Assembly (NCBI GenBank): GCA_964247975.1
Contig: CAXTWH010000010.1
Coordinates: 1 to 64,000, forward strand
Reading direction: 5' to 3'
Length of the DNA: 64,000 nucleotides
Source of the DNA: KBS-96 sp964247975
Lineage (GTDB): Bacteria > Acidobacteriota > Terriglobia > Bryobacterales > Bryobacteraceae
The notes beneath the pieces were generated by a model that was not told where the DNA came from, made no database searches, and saw only the letters and a list, made by a program, of their open reading frames with translations. Position numbers and translations under genes: made by a program. Positions 23,743 through 33,831 of the stretch are shown piece by piece (within the stretch, counting starts at the first letter, position 1; every line of letters begins with the position of its first letter).

Positions 23743-24642
23743 TCAAAAACCCAAATCGTTCTGCAGCGGCTTTGTTGGCAGGCTTAGCGGCGATTTAGCC
23801 AAGTATTTATACGGATTCACCGGTACGCCCCCCAGCCTGACCTCATAATGCAAATGAGGGCCGGTCGCATGGCCTGTGCCGCCGGAAAGAGCGATTACTT
23901 GGCCCCGGCGCACTTCCAAACCAGGCACGACCATGAACGCGGAAAGATGAGCGTAATAAGTTTCCACGCCGTTCCCATGATCGATTACGATCAACTTGCC
24001 GTAGCCTCCGCTCCATTCCGCCCTTTGCACAACTCCATCTGCCGTCACGTGAACAGGAGTACCTTTGCGCACTGCTAGATCCACGCCTTTATGAAAAGCT
24101 CCTTCACCGGAAAATGGATCTAAGCGACCCCCGTAAGAACTACGAAGAATGCCATTGAGCGGCCAGAGGCTAGGCTGAGTGTTGACCTGCCATTGATGTT
24201 GATAATGGCTGAAAATGCCGGAAACATTAGCTGACCTGAGGACGTTATAAGTTTCTATCGTTTCTTCCACACTGGTGTGTACCGGATTTGCTGAAGCCAG
24301 TTCAGTAGGGTCGACCGCTTTAGGCTGGTTAAAACCATAAGCGATTGATACTTCGCTTGCCAAGGTTTGCAGTGTCGCAAGCTGATCGTTGCGCTGTTTG
24401 GAAACGCGCTGCAGTTCTTCATAGCGGCCTCGCAGCCGGTCTAACGTGGTATGCAGTTCGTTGTACTGCGATACCTGCCAGGTCATTCGCACATAACTGG
24501 AAAGCAGGAAAAACGTAAGAAGCGCAAAAACTGCAAATGAACCTAGTATCCAATACAGAGTTCGATATGTAATCTGGACGCGCTTCACTCTGCCGTGAAG
24601 GGAATGAGCTAAATCTAAGATGAAAAAAGGCTGATTCATCAT
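23743..24642 (-). CDS. M23 family metallopeptidase
   Basis: The 299-residue protein has a membrane helix at about residues 30-50 (ILGSFAVFALLTFFLLSSYV), then a coiled-coil stretch (LHTTLDRLRGRYEELQRVSK) and a C-terminal LytM/M23 domain. FHKGVDLAVRKGTPV holds the first zinc His and Asp, and YYAHLSAF and GPHLHYEV hold the HxH and neighbouring catalytic residues. It should cut peptidoglycan cross-links or, like NlpD/EnvC, activate amidases at division. The catalytic set is complete. Confidence 0.9.
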   Translation of the reverse strand: MMNQPFFILDLAHSLHGRVKRVQITYRTLYWILGSFAVFALLTFFLLSSYVRMTWQVSQYNELHTTLDRLRGRYEELQRVSKQRNDQLATLQTLASEVSIAYGFNQPKAVDPTELASANPVHTSVEETIETYNVLRSANVSGIFSHYQHQWQVNTQPSLWPLNGILRSSYGGRLDPFSGEGAFHKGVDLAVRKGTPVHVTADGVVQRAEWSGGYGKLIVIDHGNGVETYYAHLSAFMVVPGLEVRRGQVIALSGGTGHATGPHLHYEVRLGGVPVNPYKYLAKSPLSLPTKPLQNDLGF

Positions 24643-24767
24643 CTCTTCTCAAGACATCGCGCGGGGGCCGAAGCCTTGGAGCTTTCTATTATGAACAAAA
24701 GTTAAGGTTACCTATCTCACTTGTCTTCTGTCAAGAGCATCAGATCGCTTATGGATTGAAATCCGCT

Positions 24768-26237
24768 TTATCGACGGTCCCGACGAATTTCAATGTTCAA
24801 ACGTTTGATCTTCTGATTCAAAGTTGACAACGGAATGTGTAAGCGTTCTGCTGCTTCAGTTTGACTGTAGCTGACAGCTTCCAATACATCAATAATTTTT
24901 CTACGCTCAAAATCCGCTACCATTTCAAATAAGGAAGCATCGGACGGCAGAGTTCCGCTGGCATCACGACGAATCTTTACACCGCTTGCCTGCTGCAGGT
25001 GATCAGGAAGCACATGCACCGGCACGGAATTTGTTGTGGTCAGCACTACTGCCCGCTCCACTACGTTTTCGAGTTCACGCACATTTCCCGGCCAATTGTG
25101 TTCCATGAGAATCTCCATTGCTTCCGGTTCAAAGCTGAGGGTTGATTCATTCTGCGCATTCAAAAATTTCTCATTTTCGCGGCAGAACTTCAGGAAGAAA
25201 AAATCAAGCAGCAGCGGTAAATCTTCTTTCCGGTCGCGCAGCGCCGGCAGATGCAGATTAATCACATTCAGCCGGTAATAAAGGTCTTCGCGGAATTTTC
25301 CCTCATCCACCATTTTGCGCAAATCCGCATTGGTAGCGGCAATGATTCTGACATCTGTTTTGATGTTTTCACTAGAGCCAAGCGGTAGAAATTCGCGATC
25401 CTGCATCACGCGCAGAAGCTTTACTTGTATTTCCGGCGCAATGGTGCCGATTTCATCAAAGAAAATAGTTCCGCGATTAGCCGTTTCAAATAATCCTTTC
25501 TGGCGGGCAAATGCTCCTGTGAATGCCCCTTTCAAATGTCCAAAAAGAATGGACTCCAGCAGTTCTGAAGGCAGTGATGCGCTGTTAACAGGCACAAACG
25601 TCTGGTCGGCGCGGGCGGAGTGGGCGTGAACAGCTTTAGCAATCAGTTCTTTTCCGGTGCCGGTTTCGCCCGTAATTAGAATGGTGGCCCGGCTGGGAGC
25701 GACCTGTGAAACCTGGTCGAGCAAGCGCAGTATTTGATTGCTTTTGCCAACAATATTGGGGAAACCATACCGCTGCCGCAGTGCCCGTTTTAGCTGAGTA
25801 TTTTCCCGCTCTAATCGCCCTTTGGTGATCATGCGGTCAATTTCAATCAGTAATTTTTCGTTATCCCATGGCTTGGCAAAATAATCATTCGCGCCTAATT
25901 TTAATGCTTTCACCGCCACTTCAACAGATCCATAAGCGGTCAGCATGAAGACCGGCGTTTCTTGATCGCGCTGCCGAATATCAGTCAGTACTTCCATGCC
26001 CGATCGGTCGGGCATCATCAGATCCAGCAAAACAAGATCACAAGGCGTTGTTTCGAATCTTTGCAGTCCGATCGTTGCATTCTCCGCAAGCTGCACATCA
26101 TAGTTCTCTCCAACAAGCAGAAGTTCGAGACTTTCTCGAATGTCTGCTTCATCATCAATGACCAGAATGCGGCGCTTCCCCGGCGGAGAAATACGGTCCG
26201 CAGATAAATCTGCGGCTTTAAAATTTACAGAATCCAC
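24768..26237 (-). CDS. NtrC-type sigma-54-dependent response regulator
   Basis: The protein has 489 residues in three parts. Its receiver domain starts at ILVIDDEADIRESLELLL, with the phospho-acceptor Asp in DLVLLDLMMPDRSG. The AAA+ domain has Walker A (ITGETGTGKELIAK), the sigma-54 contact loop GAFTGA and FDEIGTIAPEIQVKLLRVMQ. A Fis-type helix-turn-helix is present at the end (SYSQTEAAERLHIPLSTLNQ). It activates sigma-54 promoters once phosphorylated. No histidine kinase gene is next to it, so it is an orphan in this window. The M23 gene follows it on the same strand after 125 bases. Confidence 0.93.
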   Translation of the reverse strand: MDSVNFKAADLSADRISPPGKRRILVIDDEADIRESLELLLVGENYDVQLAENATIGLQRFETTPCDLVLLDLMMPDRSGMEVLTDIRQRDQETPVFMLTAYGSVEVAVKALKLGANDYFAKPWDNEKLLIEIDRMITKGRLERENTQLKRALRQRYGFPNIVGKSNQILRLLDQVSQVAPSRATILITGETGTGKELIAKAVHAHSARADQTFVPVNSASLPSELLESILFGHLKGAFTGAFARQKGLFETANRGTIFFDEIGTIAPEIQVKLLRVMQDREFLPLGSSENIKTDVRIIAATNADLRKMVDEGKFREDLYYRLNVINLHLPALRDRKEDLPLLLDFFFLKFCRENEKFLNAQNESTLSFEPEAMEILMEHNWPGNVRELENVVERAVVLTTTNSVPVHVLPDHLQQASGVKIRRDASGTLPSDASLFEMVADFERRKIIDVLEAVSYSQTEAAERLHIPLSTLNQKIKRLNIEIRRDRR

Positions 26238-26285
26238 TAGTGCCGTTGTACCAGACGCGCTTTCCGGTTCTTGTCGATTGTGGGT

Positions 26286-28121
26286 TTACCAGATGTACTG
26301 TTTGGCATCTTCCCGGCGTTCGTACCCATCCAGAACATGAACAACCCTGAGCTTTTTGAGCTTTGAGGGCGAAAGCTGGCCTAACGGAAGATAGATGATT
26401 TTCCGGTTCACCCGAGCAGCAAGACTACGAAAGAAACTGCGGGGCGGCTTTGCGGCGGCATAAACAATATAAGGATCAACCGAGTAGTCCAAGGCGGCCA
26501 TCAGCAGCCGTTCTGCTTTAGTTTGCGCCATCTCATAATCAGGATCCTGCCACACATCGAACAATCTGCGCGGCGGTAAGGTCATCATCAATCCGCCGTA
26601 TTCCGCTCTGCCCACGCCGGGTCCCACAATATGTTCAAACGGGTGGGTGGAGTAGAACGCCATATCGGACTCATTTTGGTGTTCACCAAGCCAAGTGGTC
26701 AGATAATCGTAACGATCTTCTTTGTCTTCATCGAAGATGATAACCACAGCGCCTACGTTGCCGGAATGCTTGGCTGTGTGCCGGACATAAATCTTGTTCT
26801 GATGCCAGTTGCGGATGGTTTCCCGAAGATCAATGCCATCGAGCATCGAGGTGAGAAACGGCTCCGTATGCGACCGCTCATCTGAAACCAGAGTCTTGGC
26901 ATGCTGCTTCAAAAAACGGCCATAGTTTTCGATCACCAGGTCCTCCGGCGGATACGAACAGATGGCATTACCGGTAGTTTGGCTGGCCCATTCTCCCTGA
27001 TGCCTTTCTCGTTTTCGCTTCAAAACTGCTGGTTTCAGGATCTGCTTCATGCGCGGCAAGCGTCTGCGAATCCGAAGCTTTTTCGTGTCGATCCATACTT
27101 CCTCGCCGGACAAGTTCAGTGTTTCGTAAGGCGGCGCTTCGGTTTGTTGCACGCTGTACCGATTCGCCATCTGCCACAACTCGTATGCGTAGTTGTCATC
27201 AACAATCGAGCGTGCCCCAAGCGTAAGGTCATATAAATTGGGAACGAGCTGGCCATCGAGCATCGCCAGATTTCGGGTGAACTTCGCAATGGAGCGGCGC
27301 TGCCAGGATTGTACCCGGTCGCCCGTGTTAATTTGATACTCGGCTTCAGCGTCCTTTAAAAGCGCTAACTGCCATTGCGGCCGGTCGAATTTAAGTTTTG
27401 ATAAGTCCAACACTCGCGTCTGCTCGTACCGGTTCTGGTAGTACGGTATTTCTGCCGCCACTTCCGCCAAACAATCAGGATGAAGATTGCAAACAATGGG
27501 TTTGCCGAAAAGCCGGGTGCGCGGGCGCGGCGGTTCTTCCTGGGGTATTTCCATTGCATCCAGCAAGGGATCAAGCAAATTCAAAGACACAACTACCAGA
27601 ACACGAGCCAGCGGATTCGCGCCTTGTAGTTTCCATGCCATAGCCGCCGCATGTGCTTCGAGTTCATTGGTCCGCGCTGCCGGAAACAAACGGTAACGCT
27701 CAACGTATTGTGGAGGTCCGATCAATTCCGCCAGATACGGTTCAGGGTACAAATCCGGCAGGTGTGGTTTGTTATGGGTAGCCGGTTCCAGAAATTCGAC
27801 GGCAGCACCGCTTTCCTGAGCTGTCCGTAAAGCTTCGGTAAACGGATCAGCCGGTTCCACCGGAATAAACGTGGCATGTTCATCATCGTTTTGCTCAGGA
27901 ATCACGATGACCGACATTTGGGGAAGACGCTCCACAGCTTTTGTGTAAGAGTTATCCAGAGAACCTGGCAGTTCTACCGCAATCACTTCGGGACGATGCC
28001 CCAAAATGTACTTGCGTATTCTCCAGGCAAACTCCAGCCTTCCTGGAATTACTGGAAAATAGGTGATTTGTCCGCGATGAATTGTGCCGGATTGATCAAC
28101 GTCCGAGGGATGCGCCGACAT
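26286..28121 (-). CDS. Large hypothetical protein, family not recognised
   Basis: The product is 611 residues, soluble, with no signal peptide. The N-terminus has an alternating beta/alpha pattern (EVIAVELPGSLDNSYTKAVE, MSVIVIPEQNDD) that recalls the TraB/ChaN-like fold, in which a protein monitors or cuts a bound ligand, but I cannot confirm that. The middle is helical and rich in Arg and Trp (QSWQRRSIAKFTRNLAML), and the C-terminal third has a further alpha/beta region (GAVVIIFDEDKEDRYDYLTT) and a basic end. It stands alone between the response regulator and a divergent pair. No function is assigned. Confidence 0.6.
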   Translation of the reverse strand: MSAHPSDVDQSGTIHRGQITYFPVIPGRLEFAWRIRKYILGHRPEVIAVELPGSLDNSYTKAVERLPQMSVIVIPEQNDDEHATFIPVEPADPFTEALRTAQESGAAVEFLEPATHNKPHLPDLYPEPYLAELIGPPQYVERYRLFPAARTNELEAHAAAMAWKLQGANPLARVLVVVSLNLLDPLLDAMEIPQEEPPRPRTRLFGKPIVCNLHPDCLAEVAAEIPYYQNRYEQTRVLDLSKLKFDRPQWQLALLKDAEAEYQINTGDRVQSWQRRSIAKFTRNLAMLDGQLVPNLYDLTLGARSIVDDNYAYELWQMANRYSVQQTEAPPYETLNLSGEEVWIDTKKLRIRRRLPRMKQILKPAVLKRKRERHQGEWASQTTGNAICSYPPEDLVIENYGRFLKQHAKTLVSDERSHTEPFLTSMLDGIDLRETIRNWHQNKIYVRHTAKHSGNVGAVVIIFDEDKEDRYDYLTTWLGEHQNESDMAFYSTHPFEHIVGPGVGRAEYGGLMMTLPPRRLFDVWQDPDYEMAQTKAERLLMAALDYSVDPYIVYAAAKPPRSFFRSLAARVNRKIIYLPLGQLSPSKLKKLRVVHVLDGYERREDAKQYIW

Positions 28122-28200
28122 ATAGCCTTACTGTCGCACACCGTTTTAACAAAATGTAACTCGATGAGAAAACTTCGTTCGCTGTTCCAAAAGCTGAAGT

Positions 28201-28647
28201 TCACTTGTAAAGCGCGTCCTTCTGCCAGGGTTTCTTGTCGCCCTCGTCGCGGCCTTTCACGCGATCGTACATATGCTTGCGGCTCGTGGTTCCAAGCGAC
28301 TGATTGTATAAACTTTCCAAGCCAAGCGCTTCTTTTACGTCTTCTTCAAACTCATGCAGCGCGTGGAGTTCTTTGGCTGTGGCCGGTAAGCGGCGGCCAT
28401 TCGGCAATTCGATGAACATCTGGTAGCCGCCGTTGAATAGGATGCCGATAACTTCTCCTACTAAAACCCCGGCCTTCTCGATAGAGGGCTGGTTTTTGCC
28501 TTCGTCGCCGATCAAAGCGGCAACGCCATGCTTTGTGATTCTCACTCGCCCATCTGCTTGTGATTGTGCCTCAAATCCTGCTTGCCTCAACAAGTCCACT
28601 CTTTCCTGAAACGTAGGAATTTTAGCTTTTTCACGGCGAAAGAACAT
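28201..28647 (-). CDS. Small hypothetical protein
   Basis: From the ATG at 28647 the protein has 148 residues: MFFRREKAKIPTFQERVDLL, then RQAGFEAQSQADGRVRITKH and a charged C-terminal tail. It is soluble and predicted alpha/beta. I do not recognise the family. The longer frame to 28728 would cross the start of the divergent isomerase gene and is rejected. The clean start facing a divergent neighbour supports it as a real gene. Confidence 0.6.
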   Translation of the reverse strand: MFFRREKAKIPTFQERVDLLRQAGFEAQSQADGRVRITKHGVAALIGDEGKNQPSIEKAGVLVGEVIGILFNGGYQMFIELPNGRRLPATAKELHALHEFEEDVKEALGLESLYNQSLGTTSRKHMYDRVKGRDEGDKKPWQKDALYK

Positions 28648-28719
28648 ACCCTCAGTATAAAGGGCGCAATCAGTGAACAAGGAAGTTTGTGCGAATCTCC
28701 ATTGATAAGATCGGCAGAG

Positions 28720-29583
28720 ATGAACCAATTGCGTTTACCGATTGCCGCGATTACTGATGAGTTTTCGCCTAATCTGGCTCGTACGATTCCATTCATGAGG
28801 GAAATCGGCATGACCGGTGCTGAGCTTCGCATCGTTAATGGAAAAAACATAATGGATTTAACTACGGACGAGCTGGAGCGTGCGAAGAATCTTCTGGCCG
28901 AAGCTAACTTAGAGGTTTTATCTATTGCTTCTCCTTTGTTGAAATGTGTTTTGCCGAATGCACCGGAGACTGATAGCCGGTTTCAGCATGACATTTTCGC
29001 TTCAAAACACAGCTTTGAAGACCAGCCCCGATTAACGGAACAGGCTTTTCGGATTGCAAAACTGTTTGGCGCAAAGATAGTTCGCGTTTTCTCCTACTGG
29101 CGCACGGTGCAGCCCGAAAGATGCTTCGACGCGATTGTGAAAGCCTTATCAGAACTGGCCGCCCAAGGAGCAGCCGAAGGCGTCATCATCGGACTTGAAA
29201 ATGAACATGCCTGCAACGTTGGCACTGCTGCTGAAAGCGCTCGTGTTCTGGCAGCAGTGCAGCACAAGAATCTGCAATTGGTATGGGACCCGGCTAATGC
29301 TCTGGTAGCCGGCGAGGTGCCGTTTCCCGATGGATACAATCTGCTGCCCAAGGAAAGAATTGTTCATGTCCATGCTAAGGACTGCCACATGGAAGGAGAA
29401 AAGCCGGTTTGGGGGCCTTTAGGTACTCGCCATGTGGATTGGAAAGGCCAGATTGCCGCGCTGGCCAACGACGGCTACGGGGGTGCCATCAGCTTGGAAA
29501 CGCACTGGCCCGGACCGAATCAGGACAAAATAGAAGCAAGCCGCATCTGCGGATGGAATCTGCGAGGCTTGGTTGCCTTATAG
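28720..29583 (+). CDS. Sugar phosphate isomerase/epimerase (AP-endonuclease 2 fold)
   Basis: The 287-residue protein is a TIM barrel of the xylose-isomerase-like family. PIAAITDEFSPNLARTIPFM is the first strand and helix. GLENEHACNVG contains the first metal Glu, LQLVWDPANALVAGE contains the Asp, IVHVHAKDCHME contains the His pair, and ISLETHWPG contains the last Glu. These are the divalent-metal ligands of the fold. It converts sugars, keto-acids or inositol-type substrates; which one cannot be read. The ATG at 28720 is chosen because the 52 residues upstream are not conserved. It is convergent with the glycosidase gene. Confidence 0.8.
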   Translation: MNQLRLPIAAITDEFSPNLARTIPFMREIGMTGAELRIVNGKNIMDLTTDELERAKNLLAEANLEVLSIASPLLKCVLPNAPETDSRFQHDIFASKHSFEDQPRLTEQAFRIAKLFGAKIVRVFSYWRTVQPERCFDAIVKALSELAAQGAAEGVIIGLENEHACNVGTAAESARVLAAVQHKNLQLVWDPANALVAGEVPFPDGYNLLPKERIVHVHAKDCHMEGEKPVWGPLGTRHVDWKGQIAALANDGYGGAISLETHWPGPNQDKIEASRICGWNLRGLVAL

Positions 29584-29586
29584 ATG

Positions 29587-32088
29587 TTATTTGAGATTCA
29601 ACTGCACTTTTGAATGCACGTAACCTTGGCCTGCCGGAAAGCTGACCTGCATCCGGTTACTCTGAATTTGTGCACCATTGGCACGATCAATGTTTTCTGC
29701 GCCGGTCACTTGAACTGAGTACGTGTGCCCAGCCAAACCGGAAAAGGTCAACGAAACTTGCTTGTTGGCATTCTGCCAGTTCTGCGCGATGAGTTTCAGG
29801 TTGGAGCTGGTTTCCGCTAATTTCGGGGGAGCATCATCTAAGGTGATTCCAAACCACTTCTCATGTAGGTAAATAATTTTTGTTTCACCTTCTGCAATGG
29901 CCGCTTCCAGGCTGGGGTGCCAGTCAGTTAACGTTTTGTTTACCTGAAAATTTACTGATTTTCCGTTGCTTGTTGCATTGGTGACGGTTGTATAAGGTGA
30001 GTAGGACGGCGAAAAATTCAGGCGAAATGTTCCAGCGCCATGATTTTGAACTGTCAGCATGTAGGAATCGCGAGTGCGATGAATCAGGAAATCAACGTAG
30101 CCGGTTCCTATCTTCACATGGCGTAAAGCGGCTTGGCTCCAGTCGGCTGGTAGATGAGGACTCAGTGATGCCGTTTTTGCAGCGTTGTCAACGTTAAGTC
30201 CAAAAAGACCGCGTAGGAGAGGCGAAATAATCATGGCTGCTGACCAGATCTGGTGCGGCGTAGCCGTAGAAAGCGGCGAGTAGGTTTCGCCGGACAACAC
30301 TTCCGTTGTGTTGCCTCCCGCGCCATCCAAAGCCAGCCATGAATTTGCCTTTAAGTTGGCGAAAGCAGGAATCGACTGATGAGCATGATACTCGCCCAGC
30401 GAAGCCCAACCGGTAAACAGCGGCCACACGGACCCGAAATGATAGCCTGCCGGATTATAAAGCGCCGCCTTCGAAGAAATGATCCGCATTCCCCAATCCG
30501 CAGCATGGTCCTCGTCAGCTAAACGCTCCATCATCTTATGGACTCGTGGCAGTTCTAAAAGGCTCCACCATTCAGGAACAAGCGTTAAAACACCCGGCTG
30601 ATCCACTGGCTTGTTGTTCCTTCCCAAAGCAAAGGCATAAGTGCCGGAACTTTCCAGCCAGAAAAGCTCTTCCATCTTTTTACGCTTTTCTTCTGCTTCC
30701 TGCTCCAGTTTGGAAACTTCATTCGTATGACCACTCCAACGCGCCAACTGAGCTAAAGAGCGTACCGCCTCCACGTAACAACCAGCCATGTAAAATTCCG
30801 TGTTTACTGGCAAAAGCGGACCGCCTTCCACCCATCCATGACCCACGCCGAAGTTTCGCGGAAATCCATTCGCTTCAAAAGTGGAGCGTGAAAATGCCAT
30901 TGCCTTCTGGGCGCGGTCCCACATAGCAGCGGCAAACTGCTTATCATCGCTTCCTTGCACGTAATCACGAACTGCGGTAATAAACAGAAGCGTTGCGTCA
31001 GCGGAAGCAAACTCGTAAGGATAATCTTTTGCCCAAGCAACCTGATCGGCGCTTTGCGATATTTCATGAGGAATTTTGCCGTCATCACGCTGAAATTTGG
31101 CAACAAACTCAATTGCCTTGCGAGAATTTTCCCAGTCTCCTTCAGAATTGAAAGCAAACGAACTCCAGAAGGAATCCCTGCCGAAAAACCAGGCAAATCC
31201 CGGCCTGTAACCCCCCTTTGACGGCCCGTAGCCTGCTACTAAACCCGTTCCGAGAAACGGATTGTTCACCATTCCCTGGGCTAAACTGATTCGCGACCAG
31301 TCGAAAGCCTCCTGCAATGAATCATCAGGTAGTTCTACAGACACCGTTTGAGACAAATAGCGCTTGTAATAATCAACTGCTTCCGTTTGGTAGCGAGTCG
31401 CTTCTTGCAAAAGTTTGTTCTGTACCGCTGTCGCCTCTGCCTGTGATTTCATGGAACCGCCGAAACTGATGGTGCGAACAGCTTTGCCGGAAACCGTGCC
31501 CAATGAGAAATAAGTTTTATTTTGTTCCGAATAATTGCTTGCGTAGTCAATGTTTTCTGCGCTCAGATCGGGCGAGCCTAACACGGCTGAATAAGGCTGG
31601 CCATCCGCGCCGAACACAAATTGCTTCGAATCCGGCTTCCATTGCCCATAAGCAGAACCGAAGGAAGCCGGCCACATCAATTGAAAATCACGTTGAAAAT
31701 TAAAGCGGATTGTAACCGGAGTATGCGCTTCTATCGCTAGTTGGATAATGCCGCCCGGCTCCTGTACGGGAACCACTAGGGTTTCTGTGATTTGAAACTC
31801 ATCTCCCGTATAAGTAATGGATTGATGGCCGGGTTGAAACGAAGCCCGTCTGGCAATTGCCGATCCGGGTATAACCTTTCCCTCTACCTCAAAGGAAAAC
31901 TGCAAGCCGGAAAATAGCTTCAAGGGATAAACGTATGCTTCGAGTGTGCCATCCTCCTTTCCTAGCAGGGATGCCTGCTGGCCCACTGCATCGAGGAACT
32001 CCCATGTTCGGACCGGACGCGAATAGTTTAGCGTTTCAGTGGTTGCAAATTGGCAAAGGAAAATCGATAAGATAATCAGTCGAAACAT
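29587..32088 (-). CDS. Secreted six-hairpin glycosidase (amylo-1,6-glucosidase-like)
   Basis: The 833-residue protein has a signal peptide (LIILSIFLCQFATTE), a beta-sandwich N-terminal part and an (alpha/alpha)6 barrel. FAWFFGRDSFWSSFAFNSEG and QRDDGKIPHEISQSADQVAW contain the acidic residues expected at the barrel mouth, and EWWSLLELPR and HFGSVWPLFTGWASLGEYHA match the later hairpins of debranching-type glycosidases. A C-terminal beta domain follows. It probably cleaves alpha-glucosidic bonds in polysaccharide outside the cytoplasm. It is convergent with the sugar isomerase gene. Confidence 0.8.
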   Translation of the reverse strand: MFRLIILSIFLCQFATTETLNYSRPVRTWEFLDAVGQQASLLGKEDGTLEAYVYPLKLFSGLQFSFEVEGKVIPGSAIARRASFQPGHQSITYTGDEFQITETLVVPVQEPGGIIQLAIEAHTPVTIRFNFQRDFQLMWPASFGSAYGQWKPDSKQFVFGADGQPYSAVLGSPDLSAENIDYASNYSEQNKTYFSLGTVSGKAVRTISFGGSMKSQAEATAVQNKLLQEATRYQTEAVDYYKRYLSQTVSVELPDDSLQEAFDWSRISLAQGMVNNPFLGTGLVAGYGPSKGGYRPGFAWFFGRDSFWSSFAFNSEGDWENSRKAIEFVAKFQRDDGKIPHEISQSADQVAWAKDYPYEFASADATLLFITAVRDYVQGSDDKQFAAAMWDRAQKAMAFSRSTFEANGFPRNFGVGHGWVEGGPLLPVNTEFYMAGCYVEAVRSLAQLARWSGHTNEVSKLEQEAEEKRKKMEELFWLESSGTYAFALGRNNKPVDQPGVLTLVPEWWSLLELPRVHKMMERLADEDHAADWGMRIISSKAALYNPAGYHFGSVWPLFTGWASLGEYHAHQSIPAFANLKANSWLALDGAGGNTTEVLSGETYSPLSTATPHQIWSAAMIISPLLRGLFGLNVDNAAKTASLSPHLPADWSQAALRHVKIGTGYVDFLIHRTRDSYMLTVQNHGAGTFRLNFSPSYSPYTTVTNATSNGKSVNFQVNKTLTDWHPSLEAAIAEGETKIIYLHEKWFGITLDDAPPKLAETSSNLKLIAQNWQNANKQVSLTFSGLAGHTYSVQVTGAENIDRANGAQIQSNRMQVSFPAGQGYVHSKVQLNLK

Positions 32089-32123
32089 AGAAGTTCAATC
32101 TTAAGCTGTAAAATCAAACATAA

Positions 32124-32609
32124 ATGGCGCTGGAAACTAGAATACATCGAATTCTGTTGGTTGCTTGTTTGGGCTTGGCTGGATGGGCGGAAGCAACGGC
32201 GGCGAATGATCAATCGCACCCTGACTTTTCAGGCCACTGGGAACTGGTGAAAGAGAAATCCAATTTCGGCAAAGCGGAAAAGCCCGTCGGTATGACCCTC
32301 GTTTCCGAAAAACGGGACGGGTATCTGCATTCTGTTCAAACTACGCAAACTCCGCAAGGCGATCAGTCCACTGAGGGCGATTGGTATTTGGATGGCAAGC
32401 GCCACAAATATAATAAACCGCTGCCGGGCTACTCAATAACGCGCTGGGAAGGAAATACTCTGGTCAATGAACGGAAGTCCGATGATGGCCAGTACGCGGA
32501 AACGATTCGGCTCACGATGCAGTCCAACGGAAAAGAAGCGGTGGAAACTGTGCAAACTCACAATTCGACTGGTGATAACAAATCAAAATTGGTTTGGCAC
32601 CGCCGTTAA
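32124..32609 (+). CDS. Small secreted hypothetical protein
   Basis: The 161-residue protein has a signal peptide (ILLVACLGLAGWAEATAA) and a beta-rich body that starts with the motif HPDFSGHWELVKEKSNFGK. That motif opens many short acidobacterial secreted proteins resembling lipocalin-like domains. WYLDGKRHKYNKPLPGYS and WEGNTLVNERKSDDGQYAET are later strands. No catalytic residues can be seen. It is divergent from the glycosidase gene. Confidence 0.65.
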   Translation: MALETRIHRILLVACLGLAGWAEATAANDQSHPDFSGHWELVKEKSNFGKAEKPVGMTLVSEKRDGYLHSVQTTQTPQGDQSTEGDWYLDGKRHKYNKPLPGYSITRWEGNTLVNERKSDDGQYAETIRLTMQSNGKEAVETVQTHNSTGDNKSKLVWHRR

Positions 32610-32617
32610 ACTTTTAA

Positions 32618-33787
32618 TCAAAGCAGTAAAAGGCGTTCCTGTTCTTCGCCGGTAATCTGTGCGAAGCCTTCGCCTATAAACACGTTTACTTCAGAACGTA
32701 TGCCGAATTCAGGCAAATAGATTCCCGGCTCTACTGAAAAACAGGTCCAGGGAATCACACAACGATCATCATGGGATTCCAGGTTGTCCATATTAGCGCC
32801 TGTGCCATGAACCTCCGTGCCGATGTTATGGCCTGTTCGATGGAAAAACTGATCTCCGTAGCCGTGGTCATTAATGTAAGCGCGAACTATGTCATCCACT
32901 TCATAACCGCAGAAGCTTTTCTGCATAGCGCTGTTTTCGATCGCAAACTGACAGGCTTTCTTCCGCGCGGTTTTCACAATTTCAAAGACCGAGGCTACAC
33001 CGTCTGGGACTTGCCTGCCGCAGAATCCTGTCCAGGTAATGTCGTAGTAAACGGATCCGGGTTGATTCATTTTTGCCCATAAATCGATCAACACTAAATC
33101 ATTCCGCTTAATGGGAGAAAAACGTTGGCGATTCGGTTCGTAGTGCGGATCGGAAGCATTCTGGTTTACTGCCACAATCGGGCCATGATCGGTTTGCAAA
33201 TCCAGTTCTTGAAAGCGTTGAAGAATAAACTGCTGCACCTCAAATTCAGTTAAAGTTTGCTGTCCAGCCATTCTATGCCTAATTAGGTCAAACGCATCGC
33301 TGCGTACTTGATCCACTAGCTTTCCCGCTTGAATGTGCAAATTGTATTGTTCTTCGGTCCAGGTAGCCTCAAACTGCTGCACTAGATTAGCAGAGCTTAC
33401 CACCGTGATTCCGCACCGGCGAACGAGTTCAACCGTTCCCGCATCGACCAGCGAAATGTAGGGAATTGCGCACTCTGCGGAGTACTGCATCGCAATAGAT
33501 TTGCATTCAGCGAGCATGGCGCAAAGGCGGCTTTGCTGGTCGCTCCAACTGGCATACGCTTGTTTAAGACCAGGAAGAGGATCCAAAATGCCGGCTTCTA
33601 TCCGATGAACCAACTTCCGAGGCTCTCCAACACCAGGTACAAAGTAGTACCAGCGCCGAGTAGCAGACGCGTTATCAGGAATGTTCAAAATGCGGTAAGC
33701 TAATGGGTCGCGCCGATGGTGGTCAAAGAACAGCCATCCATCTAGTTGATTTTCCTGAAGAGCTTTTTGTATCGCTTTGAGGTTCAC
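32618..33787 (-). CDS. M24 family metallopeptidase (Xaa-Pro aminopeptidase-like)
   Basis: The 389-residue protein has a creatinase-like N-terminal domain and a C-terminal pita-bread fold. VLIDLWAKM and YDITWTGFCG contain the metal Asp ligands, FHRTGHNIGTEVHGTGANMD contains the His ligand, CFSVEPGIYLPEFGIRSEVN contains the first Glu, and QITGEEQERLL contains the end of the domain. The usual final Glu is near SEVN. It is an aminopeptidase of the Xaa-Pro type, cytoplasmic. The gene is co-directional with the symporter gene upstream, 45 bases apart. Confidence 0.85.
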   Translation of the reverse strand: MNLKAIQKALQENQLDGWLFFDHHRRDPLAYRILNIPDNASATRRWYYFVPGVGEPRKLVHRIEAGILDPLPGLKQAYASWSDQQSRLCAMLAECKSIAMQYSAECAIPYISLVDAGTVELVRRCGITVVSSANLVQQFEATWTEEQYNLHIQAGKLVDQVRSDAFDLIRHRMAGQQTLTEFEVQQFILQRFQELDLQTDHGPIVAVNQNASDPHYEPNRQRFSPIKRNDLVLIDLWAKMNQPGSVYYDITWTGFCGRQVPDGVASVFEIVKTARKKACQFAIENSAMQKSFCGYEVDDIVRAYINDHGYGDQFFHRTGHNIGTEVHGTGANMDNLESHDDRCVIPWTCFSVEPGIYLPEFGIRSEVNVFIGEGFAQITGEEQERLLLL

Positions 33788-33831
33788 TACAGATAATTGT
33801 ACGTTTGCGAAGAAGACCAGTTGGAGCGCCG

